In this document: in pieces, positions 16,793 through 25,143 of the stretch
Layout of the letters: every line of letters starts with the position of its first letter
Position numbering within the stretch: position 1 is the stretch's first letter
Position numbers and translations under genes: made by a program
The notes under the pieces: model-generated
Seen by the model: only the letters and a program-made list of their open reading frames with translations
Databases searched by the model: none
Told to the model about the DNA's origin: nothing
Assembly (NCBI RefSeq): GCF_003121485.1
Contig: NZ_QAVX01000024.1
Coordinates: 15,927 to 74,898 of the forward strand
DNA from: Dyella sp. C11
GTDB lineage: Bacteria > Pseudomonadota > Gammaproteobacteria > Xanthomonadales > Rhodanobacteraceae
Reading direction: 5' to 3'
DNA: 58,972 nucleotides

Positions 16793-17159
16793 AGTTGATG
16801 CGGACTGTCCGTAAGTCTTGCTCACGTCATGTCGGCTAAGTGCCGGCTTATCATCGCGGCCGGGCAATCTGCCTCCCCCGCAGACTTACCCTAGCTACCA
16901 ACAACGAGACCTCGCGGACGCGTTGCTGCGTCTTGCGATGTGGAGACTACACGAGGGACGAGGCACTGACACCGGCACGTATATGTGCTCGCAAAGCATC
17001 CGAAGTCAGCTCTGAACTGGACCATATGGGCCAGTTCCACACGATGCTTCGCACCACAAAAGCACAACCTTCTAATTTTTCGAATCGCTGACAGGTTGAA
17101 AGCCTCCACCTCGATTTAGATGAAGGCCGCTTTCGCGTGCCATTTTGGCTCCAGACCGA
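16793..17159. other. Gene-free stretch in island
   Basis: About 370 bp between the XRE gene and the unknown gene at 17160-17927 hold only short frames without ribosome sites or recognisable motifs. No RNA gene or strong repeat is seen. Confidence 0.55.
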
Positions 17160-17927
17160 TCAGCGAATCGTCAGATTTTCTTCTATGGCCGGCACCCCGA
17201 TGTCTGCAGGTCGAACGAAAACGATGTCGTGGACATTCGGACCAACAAAGCGAGTACTCATCCCTATTGGTGTGCCCAGTGCGGTCTGACCTAGTTGATA
17301 GCTCAACCAAGACCCAGATGCCTCAGCAATGTTGATCGCACCCACTTCACTGCCTGCGTCCACAAAACAAAGCGCGTCGAGAGCTTCTTTGATTCGGCCT
17401 TCGAATAACTTGGCCGCAAACAACTCTGCTTTTAACGAACCGTCCGCATGGAACAACAGGTTGTCCTCGATCCACATGTGAATGAGGTGCCACCCTGCTG
17501 AGAATGTCCTGCTACCTGAAGGATCAACAACAGCAAGGTGCCCCTGAAATGATCCCGGGCAATTATCAAAGTGGCCGTGTTCTTGGTAGTGCAGTGCAGC
17601 GACCAAGTAGCTAAGTGCCGCCTCTAATTTCTCAAGGGATTTGGCCGAGTACTCAATATCAATGCGGATCAAATACGGTCCGTCACGATATACCTCCCCC
17701 TTCAAGCTTTTTAACCCACCGCACACATGCGCCGGGAGTTCAAGAACGGTAATTTGCTTACTTGCTTCAAGGTGTGTTGCTTGGTTTATCATTTTGATGT
17801 GATTCCTATATAGATTTTGGAGCAAAGCATCTGCTGTCCGCCGTTGCTCAAGCCGGCGAATGCGAAGATGTTCGGGAGTTGCCAATTCATCCAGAGCGGC
17901 ATGAAGGCTATGAAATTCAAAGGTCAA
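17160..17927 (-). CDS. Protein of unknown function
   Basis: A 255-residue soluble-looking protein. The N-terminal ~60 residues (LDELATPEHLRIRRLEQRRTADALLQNLYRNH) look helical and basic, the middle contains YLIRIDIEYSAKSLEKLEAALSYLVAALHYQEH, and the C-terminus has LSYQLGQTALGTPIGMSTRF. No motif or family is recognised and there is no signal peptide. It begins 40 nt after the stop of the HUH Rep-like gene on the same strand, so it is probably in one transcript with it and may serve the replication or stability of the element. Confidence 0.65.
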   Translation of the reverse strand: MTFEFHSLHAALDELATPEHLRIRRLEQRRTADALLQNLYRNHIKMINQATHLEASKQITVLELPAHVCGGLKSLKGEVYRDGPYLIRIDIEYSAKSLEKLEAALSYLVAALHYQEHGHFDNCPGSFQGHLAVVDPSGSRTFSAGWHLIHMWIEDNLLFHADGSLKAELFAAKLFEGRIKEALDALCFVDAGSEVGAINIAEASGSWLSYQLGQTALGTPIGMSTRFVGPNVHDIVFVRPADIGVPAIEENLTIR

Positions 17928-17967
17928 GGCTGCTGCCAGAGCCCTGTCTGTTCGTTCTTAAAAGACG

Positions 17968-18567
17968 TCAGATTCCGTCTTTGCCTAGGTAGAACACTCG
18001 GTCATCCCAACGCCAATTCTTCAAGCCGACTTCCTTCGCAACATACTTGCAAAAGGCAGGGCTCTCGCCGGACCCAATAGCGATGACATTGACACCATGC
18101 TTGCTGACCAACTGCCTACGACGATTGGGTGCTGTCAGCTGCTTGGCTGCATCGGTAAAAGCAAGGAATAGCTTGGCCGCGGCCGCCAATGCATCCCTAG
18201 GAAGGCTAGGATGATCATGGACTAGGAGATGGTAGTGACAACTGCCGAACTCACGACTAGACCTATCAAAGATCTGAGCCTTCTCCATGACTGCTATACC
18301 TGTCATGGGATTGACACCCTTTTTGATCCAGCGCCTGCCAAGAACCTTCTTCATTGTGCGGCGCCATACCTTAGCTATCGCCTGCTGGCCTTCCTCGTCC
18401 GAAATCTCGTACTGAAAAGTCAGGGTTAGGAAGAATCCGTATGGCCCGCAGCCGTCCAAGACCTTCCTTATCTGTACGTAGTCATCCCATCTTGGGTGAT
18501 GACCAAACTTGTTTGCCTCTTCCTCATAGATATGAGTTGGAATGTTGTAATCAACTATTTTTTTCAT
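17968..18567 (-). CDS. HUH-type replication protein-like (YagK/YfjJ or inovirus Gp2-like)
   Basis: A 199-residue protein with three motifs of rolling-circle initiators: motif 1 FFLTLTF (~45-51), motif 2 SCHYHLLVHDHP (His-x-His) and motif 3 KYVAKEVG with a candidate nucleophilic Tyr. This fits HUH endonucleases; the small size and the context with AlpA and a P4-type integrase resemble the YagK/YfjJ proteins of cryptic E. coli elements. It could nick the excised island for replication. The family assignment is by motif only. The gene is followed by the unknown gene at 17927 and preceded by AlpA. Confidence 0.7.
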   Translation of the reverse strand: MKKIVDYNIPTHIYEEEANKFGHHPRWDDYVQIRKVLDGCGPYGFFLTLTFQYEISDEEGQQAIAKVWRRTMKKVLGRRWIKKGVNPMTGIAVMEKAQIFDRSSREFGSCHYHLLVHDHPSLPRDALAAAAKLFLAFTDAAKQLTAPNRRRQLVSKHGVNVIAIGSGESPAFCKYVAKEVGLKNWRWDDRVFYLGKDGI

Positions 18568-18736
18568 ATTCGTACCGCTCCTTATATGTTTTCTTTAGGT
18601 AATAAAACTCCATCTGATCGGCCCTCGGGCCTACCAGTTCTCGTTCAAAGTTGTGGGAGGTTGCGGCCTAGTTTCACCATATGGCCGCGAGACGCTCGGT
18701 CTCTATTTAGAGACTTCTAGGCTGTGTTGTATCGGG

Positions 18737-19054
18737 TCAACTAGAAGTTTTGCTCTTAGCAGAACTGGCTACTCGCCCAGCCATCCACTCGCGGACCTTA
18801 GATTGAGGCCACGCAACGCTGCGTGTGCTCAATTTTATGCTCTGAGGGAAGCGCCCCTCGCCCATGAGCTTATAGACCTGTGTGCGGGATATGCCGCACG
18901 AATTGCGCACCTCGGGGAGCTTTAGAAAGCGCTCATCGTTAATTGTTGTATCCACCGTCACCTCGTTGTTTGTTGTGGTGCGCACATGATCTGCTGCAAC
19001 CGCCTCCACGTAAACTATGAAGTTTCGCCATATCAGTGACTTAGAGAAATTCAC
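18737..19054 (-). CDS. AlpA-family regulator (excisionase-type)
   Basis: The last ~65 residues form a MerR/excisionase-type helix-turn-helix: RFLKLPEVRNSCGISRTQVYKLMGEGRFPQSIKLSTRSVAWPQSKVREWM. This is typical of AlpA proteins, which activate integrase expression or act as excisionases in P4-type elements. The frame opens with GTG at 19054, but the first ~40 residues are not conserved; internal GTG codons at 18985 or 18961 may be the true start. It is the last gene before the right attachment site. Confidence 0.85.
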   Translation of the reverse strand: MNFSKSLIWRNFIVYVEAVAADHVRTTTNNEVTVDTTINDERFLKLPEVRNSCGISRTQVYKLMGEGRFPQSIKLSTRSVAWPQSKVREWMAGRVASSAKSKTSS

Positions 19055-19300
19055 TAGATCTCCCAGTCAAACCAAGCGAAAAAGCCGCGCCACTCGAGGT
19101 AAATGGACCGTGAGCGCATCCGAGGCTCGCTGAGAACGTCCTGCTTAGTCTCAGACGCGTTCAAGGACCGTGGCGACGGGTGAAAACTTTGTGATGAAGT
19201 TTCACTGAATGATGTGCGCTCCTGACGGGTTTGAACCCTTTCTACCAAGCCCTAATCGGCCACCAAGTCGCTGAGCATTACAACTTGCGTCCAACAGGTT

Positions 19301-19320
19301 GGGGGCAACTTTGGGGGCAA
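19301..19320. promoter_or_regulatory. GGGGGCAA repeats near attR (candidate integrase arm sites, right)
   Basis: Two direct copies of GGGGGCAA lie at 19301-19308 and 19313-19320, about 65-80 bp inside attR. They match the three direct and one inverted copies beside the integrase gene (6547-6605). Being present at both ends makes them candidates for the integrase or its accessory factors. Confidence 0.6.
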
Positions 19321-19383
19321 CAGTTGGCACCCCTCAACAACCAAGCCTTATTTGGTATGACACACACGGCTTAAGTTGATAGA

Positions 19384-19397
19384 CGCCACCTCCACCA
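19384..19397 (+). other. attR: 14-bp core direct repeat
   Basis: Exact copy of the last 14 nt of ssrA (CGCCACCTCCACCA). Immediately after it comes the displaced native ssrA terminator, which proves that this is the right-hand junction. Confidence 0.9.
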
Positions 19398-19408
19398 TCA
19401 ACGAAGAA

Positions 19409-19436
19409 GCCCGGCGAGCCATCGCCGGGCTTTTTT
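19409..19436 (+). terminator. Displaced native ssrA terminator
   Basis: Perfect 8-bp stem GCCCGGCG/CGCCGGGC with a 6-nt loop, then six T. It lies 12 nt beyond attR with no gene ending nearby on this strand. Excision of the island would place it about 12 nt after the ssrA CCA end, so it is the gene's original terminator. Confidence 0.88.
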
Positions 19437-19527
19437 GTCAGCGGACAACGTATATTCGCGACGCCGGCCTTGTCCCCTGCCCCTGTTCAGCCCTCCCCTC
19501 CACGACACGAGTACTGAGGTGTGTTCC

Positions 19528-19854
19528 ATGGCGATGACCGCTGAGCTGCAAGTACGTACCCTGGGCAAGGTCATTGTTTCCGCCGTCATGTTTTGCACGG
19601 CTACGCTCACGCTGCTCACGACCGTGCAGGACGGACGGCCGCCCCAGCTCCTGTCGTCGGGAGTGGCATCAACGGGCCTGTATGTGCTGCTGATGATCTT
19701 CGCTGGCTATCTGGTCAGGACATGCTGGAAGCGCGAGGAAGCGGCGGATGCCGTCGACGCCTCGCTCTGGCGTGTCGTTGCAACGTTCCTCAGTGCCCTG
19801 GCCTTCGTGATGTTCCTGGTGTCGCTTGGCTACGACGCGGTGATCAGCGCATAG
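19528..19854 (+). CDS. Small multi-pass membrane protein
   Basis: A 108-residue protein with three predicted transmembrane helices (KVIVSAVMFCTATLTLLTTV, GLYVLLMIFAGYLV and VVATFLSALAFVMFLVSLGY). The ATG at 19528 is chosen over the upstream open frame because GAGGT lies 7 nt before it. No family is recognised. It is 102 bp ahead of the DUF4239 gene on the same strand. Confidence 0.7.
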   Translation: MAMTAELQVRTLGKVIVSAVMFCTATLTLLTTVQDGRPPQLLSSGVASTGLYVLLMIFAGYLVRTCWKREEAADAVDASLWRVVATFLSALAFVMFLVSLGYDAVISA

Positions 19855-19956
19855 GGTGGCCTCGGGAACATCTCCTTTCCGCTTCACCTCCGCTTCGCGA
19901 GAGCCGCGACACTGTTCAGCCGTCCGGACCAGCCGCGTCCGGCAAGGGGATTACGC

Positions 19957-20721
19957 ATGAGCTTTACGCTGAACCATCCATGGGTGGTGTTCGTCGCGTC
20001 GTTCGTTGTCATGCTGATCGCCGAGCTCATCGGCCACGGGCTGTCGCGGCGGCAGTCCGATGATGTGGAGTCGCATGACACCTTCAACGTTATCCAGGGC
20101 GCCACGCTCACCCTGCTCGGGCTGATCATCGGCTTCAGCTTTTCCATGGCGATCAGCCGCTACGACCAGCGCAAGAATTACGAGGAAGCGGAAGCAAATG
20201 CCATCGGTACGGAATACGTGCGACTGGATCTGCTGCCTCCCGAGGACGCCGTGCGGCTGCGTCCGCTCTTGAAGACGTACCTGGAACAACGCATTCGCTT
20301 CTACGAAACCACCGATCGCAGCCAGCTACCCGCTTTGGCTGTGCTGAAGAACCAGTCGCAATCGGCACTGTGGAGTGGCGTCACGGCGCCCGCCAGTCAA
20401 CAACCCAACCCCATCCAAGCGTTGGTGGTGTCTGGCATGAACGACGTGTTGAATTCGGAAGGCTATACGCAGGCGGCTTGGTGGAACCGCATACCCGTCG
20501 CCGCGTGGTTGCTGATGGGCCTGATCGCCCTGGGTTGCAACGTCATGGTGGGCATGGGCGCACGCCGACTGTCGTCGCGACGAGGATTGCTGCTGGTGCT
20601 GCCGCTCGTCGTCTCGATTTCTTTCATGCTCATTGCGGACATCGACAGCCCACGTGGCGGGCTGATTCGCGTGAACCCGCAGAACCTGCATGCCTTGCTG
20701 GAAAGCCTTCCCCATGGCTGA
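19957..20721 (+). CDS. DUF4239 (bestrophin-like) membrane protein
   Basis: A 254-residue membrane protein with paired N-terminal helices (VVFVASFVVMLIAEL and LTLLGLIIGFSFSMAISRY) and paired C-terminal helices (AAWLLMGLIALGCNVMVG and LLLVLPLVVSISFMLIADID), separated by a ~100-residue soluble region. The FSFSMAISRYDQRKNYEEAEANAIGTEY segment is typical of DUF4239. Function is unproven; the fold is reported as bestrophin-like, suggesting an ion channel. AAGGGGA precedes the ATG. Confidence 0.82.
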   Translation: MSFTLNHPWVVFVASFVVMLIAELIGHGLSRRQSDDVESHDTFNVIQGATLTLLGLIIGFSFSMAISRYDQRKNYEEAEANAIGTEYVRLDLLPPEDAVRLRPLLKTYLEQRIRFYETTDRSQLPALAVLKNQSQSALWSGVTAPASQQPNPIQALVVSGMNDVLNSEGYTQAAWWNRIPVAAWLLMGLIALGCNVMVGMGARRLSSRRGLLLVLPLVVSISFMLIADIDSPRGGLIRVNPQNLHALLESLPHG

Positions 20722-20755
20722 GCGATGACGTCAGGCCATGAAGGCCCCCGTGATG

Positions 20756-21094
20756 TCAGTCGGGACCATCGACATTCAACACGGTCGCGAGCGCATCCAC
20801 TTCACAATGATAAAGCGCTGTCTGGTCGTTGACGCTCGCCGCGAAGGTGAACTGCTTTCCCCCGGCGTTCGCCTCTTCGTCGACAAGACGCCAGCCGTCG
20901 ATCTCGCCCTGCAGCCTGGGACGGATCTGTTCTTCGCATGAGGCGACCTGGCGATCATGCCGGGTCAGGGCAAGCACGGTGGAGGCATCTTCAGGCTGAT
21001 GCCAGCGATGCCAGCCCGCAGCACCAACCAGGACGCCCATCACCAGAACGGTAATCAGCGTGCGGACAATGCGCCGTCTTGTACGTCGTTTCAT
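20756..21094 (-). CDS. Hypothetical membrane-anchored protein
   Basis: A 112-residue protein with a very basic N-terminus (MKRRTRRRIVR), one transmembrane helix (TLITVLVMGVLVGAAGW) and a ~75-residue exported domain with two Cys residues (ASCEEQ, YHCEV). No family is recognised. It is 44 nt downstream of the hypothetical gene at 21139-21510 on the same strand. Confidence 0.6.
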   Translation of the reverse strand: MKRRTRRRIVRTLITVLVMGVLVGAAGWHRWHQPEDASTVLALTRHDRQVASCEEQIRPRLQGEIDGWRLVDEEANAGGKQFTFAASVNDQTALYHCEVDALATVLNVDGPD

Positions 21095-21138
21095 GCATGC
21101 ACTCCGCCCATCCCATCGACGAAGAAGCCCGGAATCGC

Positions 21139-21510
21139 TCAGTCACCGCCGGAGCGGTCGGCCATGTTCTGCTTGTACGCGTTGGCACGCGTGAGTATCG
21201 CCAGCGTTTCGCGGAAAATGTCCTGCACGGGTGCCGGCAGGTTTTCCTGCTGGCGACAGGCCTCCCAGTCACCTTCCGCACCGGTGATCAGCTCTTCGAT
21301 AAGGCCGGGCTCCTTCATGTCCATGCGTTGAAGCAGGCTGAGCAGAATGTAGGAACAGGCGTGAGCCTTGGCGTCGGCTCGCGTGAATTCATCGGCCATG
21401 GTGGCTACCCGGGTCGCGTGGACGGATTCGGCAAATGTACTGCCGTTCGGTTTCAACGCGGCCATTTTCCGTGCCGCAAGCTTTGGCGCCGCGGGAAAGG
21501 GATAAGCCAT
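21139..21510 (-). CDS. Hypothetical protein
   Basis: A ~123-residue protein starting MAYPFPAAPK at the ATG at 21510 (the frame extends to a GTG at 21591). It reads as a helical domain: ADEFTRADAKAHACSYILLSLLQRMDMKEPGLIEELITGAEGDWEACRQQ. No family is recognised. It is divergent from the diguanylate cyclase gene. Confidence 0.55.
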   Translation of the reverse strand: MAYPFPAAPKLAARKMAALKPNGSTFAESVHATRVATMADEFTRADAKAHACSYILLSLLQRMDMKEPGLIEELITGAEGDWEACRQQENLPAPVQDIFRETLAILTRANAYKQNMADRSGGD

Positions 21511-21593
21511 GCCGAGGCTGTCGTCGCCCACGCCGCCGTCACGGAGTGCCGCTGAGACTGTCGCCGGGGCGGACACCAGGACCACGTACACCT

Positions 21594-23348
21594 ATGCCAT
21601 CCACGCTACCTATGGGTGAGTCGATCAACCGTCGTTTTCGAATCATCGTCACCGTGCTGTACATGGTGGTGGTCGGGCTGCTGCTCTGGCTGTTTGCTAC
21701 GCAATGGCGTGGTTACTGGGACGCTCAAGAGGCCCTGAAAGAATTCAACGTTGTAGAGGCCGCACTGCGGGCCATGGCGGACGTATCCAGCGAACGCCGT
21801 CCCACAGTTGCGGTTGTCATGCTGAAGGACGCGCCGCCACAGGTTTATCTCGCCGCCCAGCAGGCGGCCCGTCGACAAACCGATGCGCACATGAGCGATC
21901 TGGATGCCGCGCTGCGTGATCCCGACTGTCGCAACTGCGGGGCCATCCTGCCGCAATGGGAGGAAACGAGAACCCAGCTGGCACAGGCGCGACAAAACCT
22001 GGATGCCCTGGCGAACAACACCGGCACCACGGCCGAGATTGTCGACGGCTTCAAGCGCATGGTGGCCGTGATACCCATGCTGTCTTCCATCGCCCAGACC
22101 AGCTCGACGGGCGTCATACGCGAAAACGCGGACGTCCAGAGCTTTCTTCTCGTGGCGCGCCTGTCCGGCCTGTTGCGCGAGCAGGCCGGCATGATTGGGC
22201 AACAATTTGCCCCGGCGCTGGTGATGCACAGGCAGCTCACGGATGAGGAAGACGTTGCCATCATCGCCACCGTGGGCAAGATCGAACAATTGCAGCAACT
22301 TCTGCTACCGAGCATACGACTGCTTCCGCCCAGCCTTCAGGCTGACTACGCTGATATGGAACGACGCTATTTCGGCGAAGCCATCAGCCAGGTGCAAAAA
22401 CTTCGCAGTGATGCATTGAGCGCAAACGGCTCGGACGAAACGCTCATGCAACTGGCTGATCGTTACGGCCCGCTGGTAGCACCGATCAACAAGTTCCGCG
22501 ACGACTCACTTGCACTGGCCGGTCAGACCATTGATGAAAGCCTTCATTTGCACCTGATCTATTTGATCGCCAGTGGCGTCCTTGCGCTGGCGCTCACCGC
22601 GCTGTTGTTGCTGATGATCTGGCGCTTCCGCGAAAAAGTCATCCGCCCGTTCGCGGAAGCACGGCGATTCATCCTGGCCATCGCCGCGGGTGACCTGGCG
22701 GTGGCACTGCCGACCAAGCATTACGGCAGCGAAGTACGCGAACTGTTCAGCGCCTTGAAAGTGCTCAAGGAAAACGACGCCAAGCGCCAGCGCCTGGAAC
22801 TTGAACGCAACCGCCTCATTGACGAACTTCGCATCCTTGCTGAAACCGATACGCTCACCGGCCTGCTCAATCGTCGCTCCTTTGAAAGCCGCGCAAAGAT
22901 GCTTCTGTCGGACAAGCGCGGCGACGAGCAGGTCATTGCACTGATGATGCTGGACATCGACTTCTTCAAGCGCGGGAATGACACCTACGGCCACGAAAGT
23001 GGTGACAAGGCCCTGGTGATGCTTGCCACGCTCTGCAGGCAAACCGTGCGCACTGAAGATGTGGTGGCACGCTTCGGCGGCGAAGAGTTCGTGATACTGC
23101 TGCGCGTACGCGCCGCATCGCAAGCCCTGGCCATCGCGGAACACCTGCGGCAGCGGTTGCACGAGGAAACCGTAACCAGCACGGATGGCAGGGTTTTCAA
23201 TGTCACCGTAAGCGTGGGCATTGCCTATGCGAAGCGCACCGGATCGGCCATTCTCGATACCGAGCAGCTTCTGCGCGAGGCGGACGCCCTGCTCTATCGC
23301 GCCAAGGAGAACGGCCGGGATCGCATCGAAACCGCTGCAGACCTCTGA
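21594..23348 (+). CDS. Membrane GGDEF diguanylate cyclase
   Basis: A ~584-residue c-di-GMP synthase. A first transmembrane helix (IVTVLYMVVVGLLLWLF) and a second (HLIYLIASGVLALALTALLLLMIW) bracket a ~300-residue periplasmic sensor. A HAMP-like linker (VIRPFAEARRFILAIAAGDLAVALP) leads into the GGDEF domain. The active signature is GGEEF in RFGGEEFVILLR, so catalysis is predicted to be intact; the I-site RxxD is replaced by RVRA in the expected region (low certainty). The start is ATG at 21594; an in-frame ATG at 21612 is possible. It lies 3' to 3' with the cellulose operon, a plausible local c-di-GMP source for BcsA. Confidence 0.9.
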   Translation: MPSTLPMGESINRRFRIIVTVLYMVVVGLLLWLFATQWRGYWDAQEALKEFNVVEAALRAMADVSSERRPTVAVVMLKDAPPQVYLAAQQAARRQTDAHMSDLDAALRDPDCRNCGAILPQWEETRTQLAQARQNLDALANNTGTTAEIVDGFKRMVAVIPMLSSIAQTSSTGVIRENADVQSFLLVARLSGLLREQAGMIGQQFAPALVMHRQLTDEEDVAIIATVGKIEQLQQLLLPSIRLLPPSLQADYADMERRYFGEAISQVQKLRSDALSANGSDETLMQLADRYGPLVAPINKFRDDSLALAGQTIDESLHLHLIYLIASGVLALALTALLLLMIWRFREKVIRPFAEARRFILAIAAGDLAVALPTKHYGSEVRELFSALKVLKENDAKRQRLELERNRLIDELRILAETDTLTGLLNRRSFESRAKMLLSDKRGDEQVIALMMLDIDFFKRGNDTYGHESGDKALVMLATLCRQTVRTEDVVARFGGEEFVILLRVRAASQALAIAEHLRQRLHEETVTSTDGRVFNVTVSVGIAYAKRTGSAILDTEQLLREADALLYRAKENGRDRIETAADL

Positions 23349-23351
23349 CGC

Positions 23352-23549
23352 TCAGCGATCCTTACCGCCAGTCTCTTCCGCGGGATACAGCACGTCGGCA
23401 AGCAGCGGCCAGCGTTTCCGGGCGGCGAGCCAGACTTCGCGCGCCTGGCTGTCGAAGTAGCGCGCCGGGTCAACGCCGTCGACATAACGTGCATACGTTT
23501 CGATATCGCTGGGCGACAGCTTGGCGTGGGGATCTTGCGGCGTAGCCAT
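23352..23549 (-). CDS. bcsR: BcsR-like small protein
   Basis: A 65-residue protein whose C-terminal half (AARKRWPLLADVLYP) resembles the KRWPLLAEF motif of E. coli BcsR, a regulatory subunit that works with BcsQ in cellulose secretion. The ATG at 23549 overlaps the stop of bcsG (TGATG), so it is the last cistron of the operon. In E. coli bcsR is first, beside bcsQ; here it is at the far end. Annotation rests on the short motif and the operon. Confidence 0.75.
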   Translation of the reverse strand: MATPQDPHAKLSPSDIETYARYVDGVDPARYFDSQAREVWLAARKRWPLLADVLYPAEETGGKDR

Positions 23550-25132
23550 CACTTGCCCTCCATCCACACGCCATCGGGCGTGTGGATCACGTAACCATTG
23601 GCGGTCGTCAGGGTGATGGTGTTCTCGTTCTCGCCGACCATGCGCGTCTGCGGCAGGTCGTGCGCGTACTGATCGAGTGCCGGTGCGTCCGCCTTGAACG
23701 GGCTGTTGGCCACCAGGTTCGACATGAGCTGTGCCAGCGCAAGGTAGCTGGTAGGCGTATCGATGGAAATGGCCTTTCCTTGCGGTGCCTTGCCCGCCGG
23801 GAGACCCACCAGCTTTACACCCACGGGAATGTGCACGATGCGCGGCGTGGGAATTTCACGCAGGCCGGAAATCTGGCCCGCATCGCCGCGCAATGCCGCA
23901 CCGTGTTCGGGCACGAAAATGATCACTGCTTTGCGGCCCGAATGGGCTACGACGTCGGTGAAGCGATCGATGTCACCCAACAGGCGCGTAAGGCGGATGG
24001 GATACGACTGCAGGCTGGTCAGATTGCTGTCCGGAAGACGATTGCCGTCGTGCATGGACACGGTGTTGTAGTAGAGCGCCACCGGGCCGCCGCCCTTCGC
24101 CGTGCGGTCCTGGTACCACTTGGCCAACGCGTCGTAATCGTCGACCAGCTGCGAGCCGTCGAATTCGCGCATGAACGGCGGCAACCCTTCCGTCGATTCC
24201 GGCTGGATGCCGGGCCGACCGATCTCGCGCTCCACGATGCCGCGGAAATCGTCGAAGCGGCCATTGTGGTTCATCATGAACTGCACGTCGTAGCCGGCCG
24301 CGGCCAGGTCGGCGAACACGTGACATTCCTGCGGATCGCTGCTGTACAACTCCTGGTGCGATTCCTGGCCGCACGACGCACGCAGCAGGCGAATGGCCGC
24401 AGGTCCGCTGTAGCTCGCCGCGCTGCTGAAATTCTTGAAGACGTAGTCGAATTTGCCGAACAGCGGGTTGTCCCGCATGTTGGCCACGTCCAGGTCATCC
24501 CACGACAGCGAACAGATGTGGATGACGATGATGTCGAACTGCGCGGCAGCATCGGTACTCATCGGGAAGAACGACACGCGCCGGCTCTTCTCCGCGTGAT
24601 GAAACGCAGCCAGTTGTTCGTCGTAGCTTCCCGTCGAACCATCCGCTCCGGCATTCGCCGCATTGGCATCCGCACGCGGATTGGCGGCCACGCTGCCCGC
24701 GGTGTTCGACTTGGCGATCAACGTGCCCATGCCTTGCCAGAGTGGAAAGATCACCAGTGCCAGCAGCACGAAGGTGGTCACGCGCACCCAACGATTGATG
24801 ATGGCGTACACCACGATGACGATCAGCGGGATGTAGACCATGGCCGGATGGAAGATGCGGCGCGCCAATTCCATCATGTAGCCCGGTGAAAAACCGGCCA
24901 ACGCGGGAATCTGCTTCAGCACATAGCCAAACGGCGGCAGGCTGGACTCGTGGTACAGCAATGCCGCGCCCACCACGATGGCCACGATCTGTCGTGTCAC
25001 CCGCTGCCAGCGCCGGTGGAACGGCACCAGCAGCGCCAGCGCGAACAGAAGATTGAGCCACCACATCGGCTCGATCGTGCCCACGGAGGCCAGGTAAAGC
25101 TTGGCGATGAAGTAGAGATTCCAGAAGCCCAT
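23549..25132 (-). CDS. bcsG: Cellulose phosphoethanolamine transferase BcsG
   Basis: A 527-residue inner-membrane enzyme. The N-terminus has several transmembrane helices (MWWLNLLFALALLVPF, PAMVYIPLIVIVVYAIINRW, LLALVIFPLWQG). The periplasmic alkaline-phosphatase-fold domain has IIVIHICSLSWDDLD, the Ser nucleophile region NFSSAASYSGPAAIRLLRASCGQ and the metal-ligand His in FVPEHGAALRGD. It transfers phosphoethanolamine to nascent cellulose. It starts 11 nt after the stop of bcsA. Confidence 0.93.
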   Translation of the reverse strand: MGFWNLYFIAKLYLASVGTIEPMWWLNLLFALALLVPFHRRWQRVTRQIVAIVVGAALLYHESSLPPFGYVLKQIPALAGFSPGYMMELARRIFHPAMVYIPLIVIVVYAIINRWVRVTTFVLLALVIFPLWQGMGTLIAKSNTAGSVAANPRADANAANAGADGSTGSYDEQLAAFHHAEKSRRVSFFPMSTDAAAQFDIIVIHICSLSWDDLDVANMRDNPLFGKFDYVFKNFSSAASYSGPAAIRLLRASCGQESHQELYSSDPQECHVFADLAAAGYDVQFMMNHNGRFDDFRGIVEREIGRPGIQPESTEGLPPFMREFDGSQLVDDYDALAKWYQDRTAKGGGPVALYYNTVSMHDGNRLPDSNLTSLQSYPIRLTRLLGDIDRFTDVVAHSGRKAVIIFVPEHGAALRGDAGQISGLREIPTPRIVHIPVGVKLVGLPAGKAPQGKAISIDTPTSYLALAQLMSNLVANSPFKADAPALDQYAHDLPQTRMVGENENTITLTTANGYVIHTPDGVWMEGK

Positions 25133-25143
25133 GCGTTTCCCCG

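Larger units (their letters stand above)
6442..19397. mobile_element. Integrative genomic island in ssrA (defence-type cargo)
   Basis: The ~13-kb insert lies between the 14-bp direct repeats 6428-6441 and 19384-19397. It carries a P4-type integrase at one end and an AlpA-like regulator and a HUH Rep-like gene at the other. Base composition is visibly lower in GC than the flanks, and the cargo (ApeA-like, SIR2-STAND-TPR, serine recombinase, ParA, XRE) is accessory in character. No conjugation genes, capsid genes or complete phage modules are seen, so it is an integrative element that would need help to move, or a phage satellite. The same site, together with AlpA and a YfjJ-like protein, characterises E. 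coli CP4-57. Confidence 0.9.

Noticed and set aside
16818-17091. Short frames between the XRE gene and the unknown gene
   Set aside because: No ribosome sites, no motifs, and overlapping frames on both strands.
19211-19235. A T-arm-like GGGTTCAAACCC on the minus strand near the right end of the island
   Set aside because: No acceptor, D or anticodon arm is found around it, so it is not a tRNA gene; the repeat at 19384 is the better attachment site.
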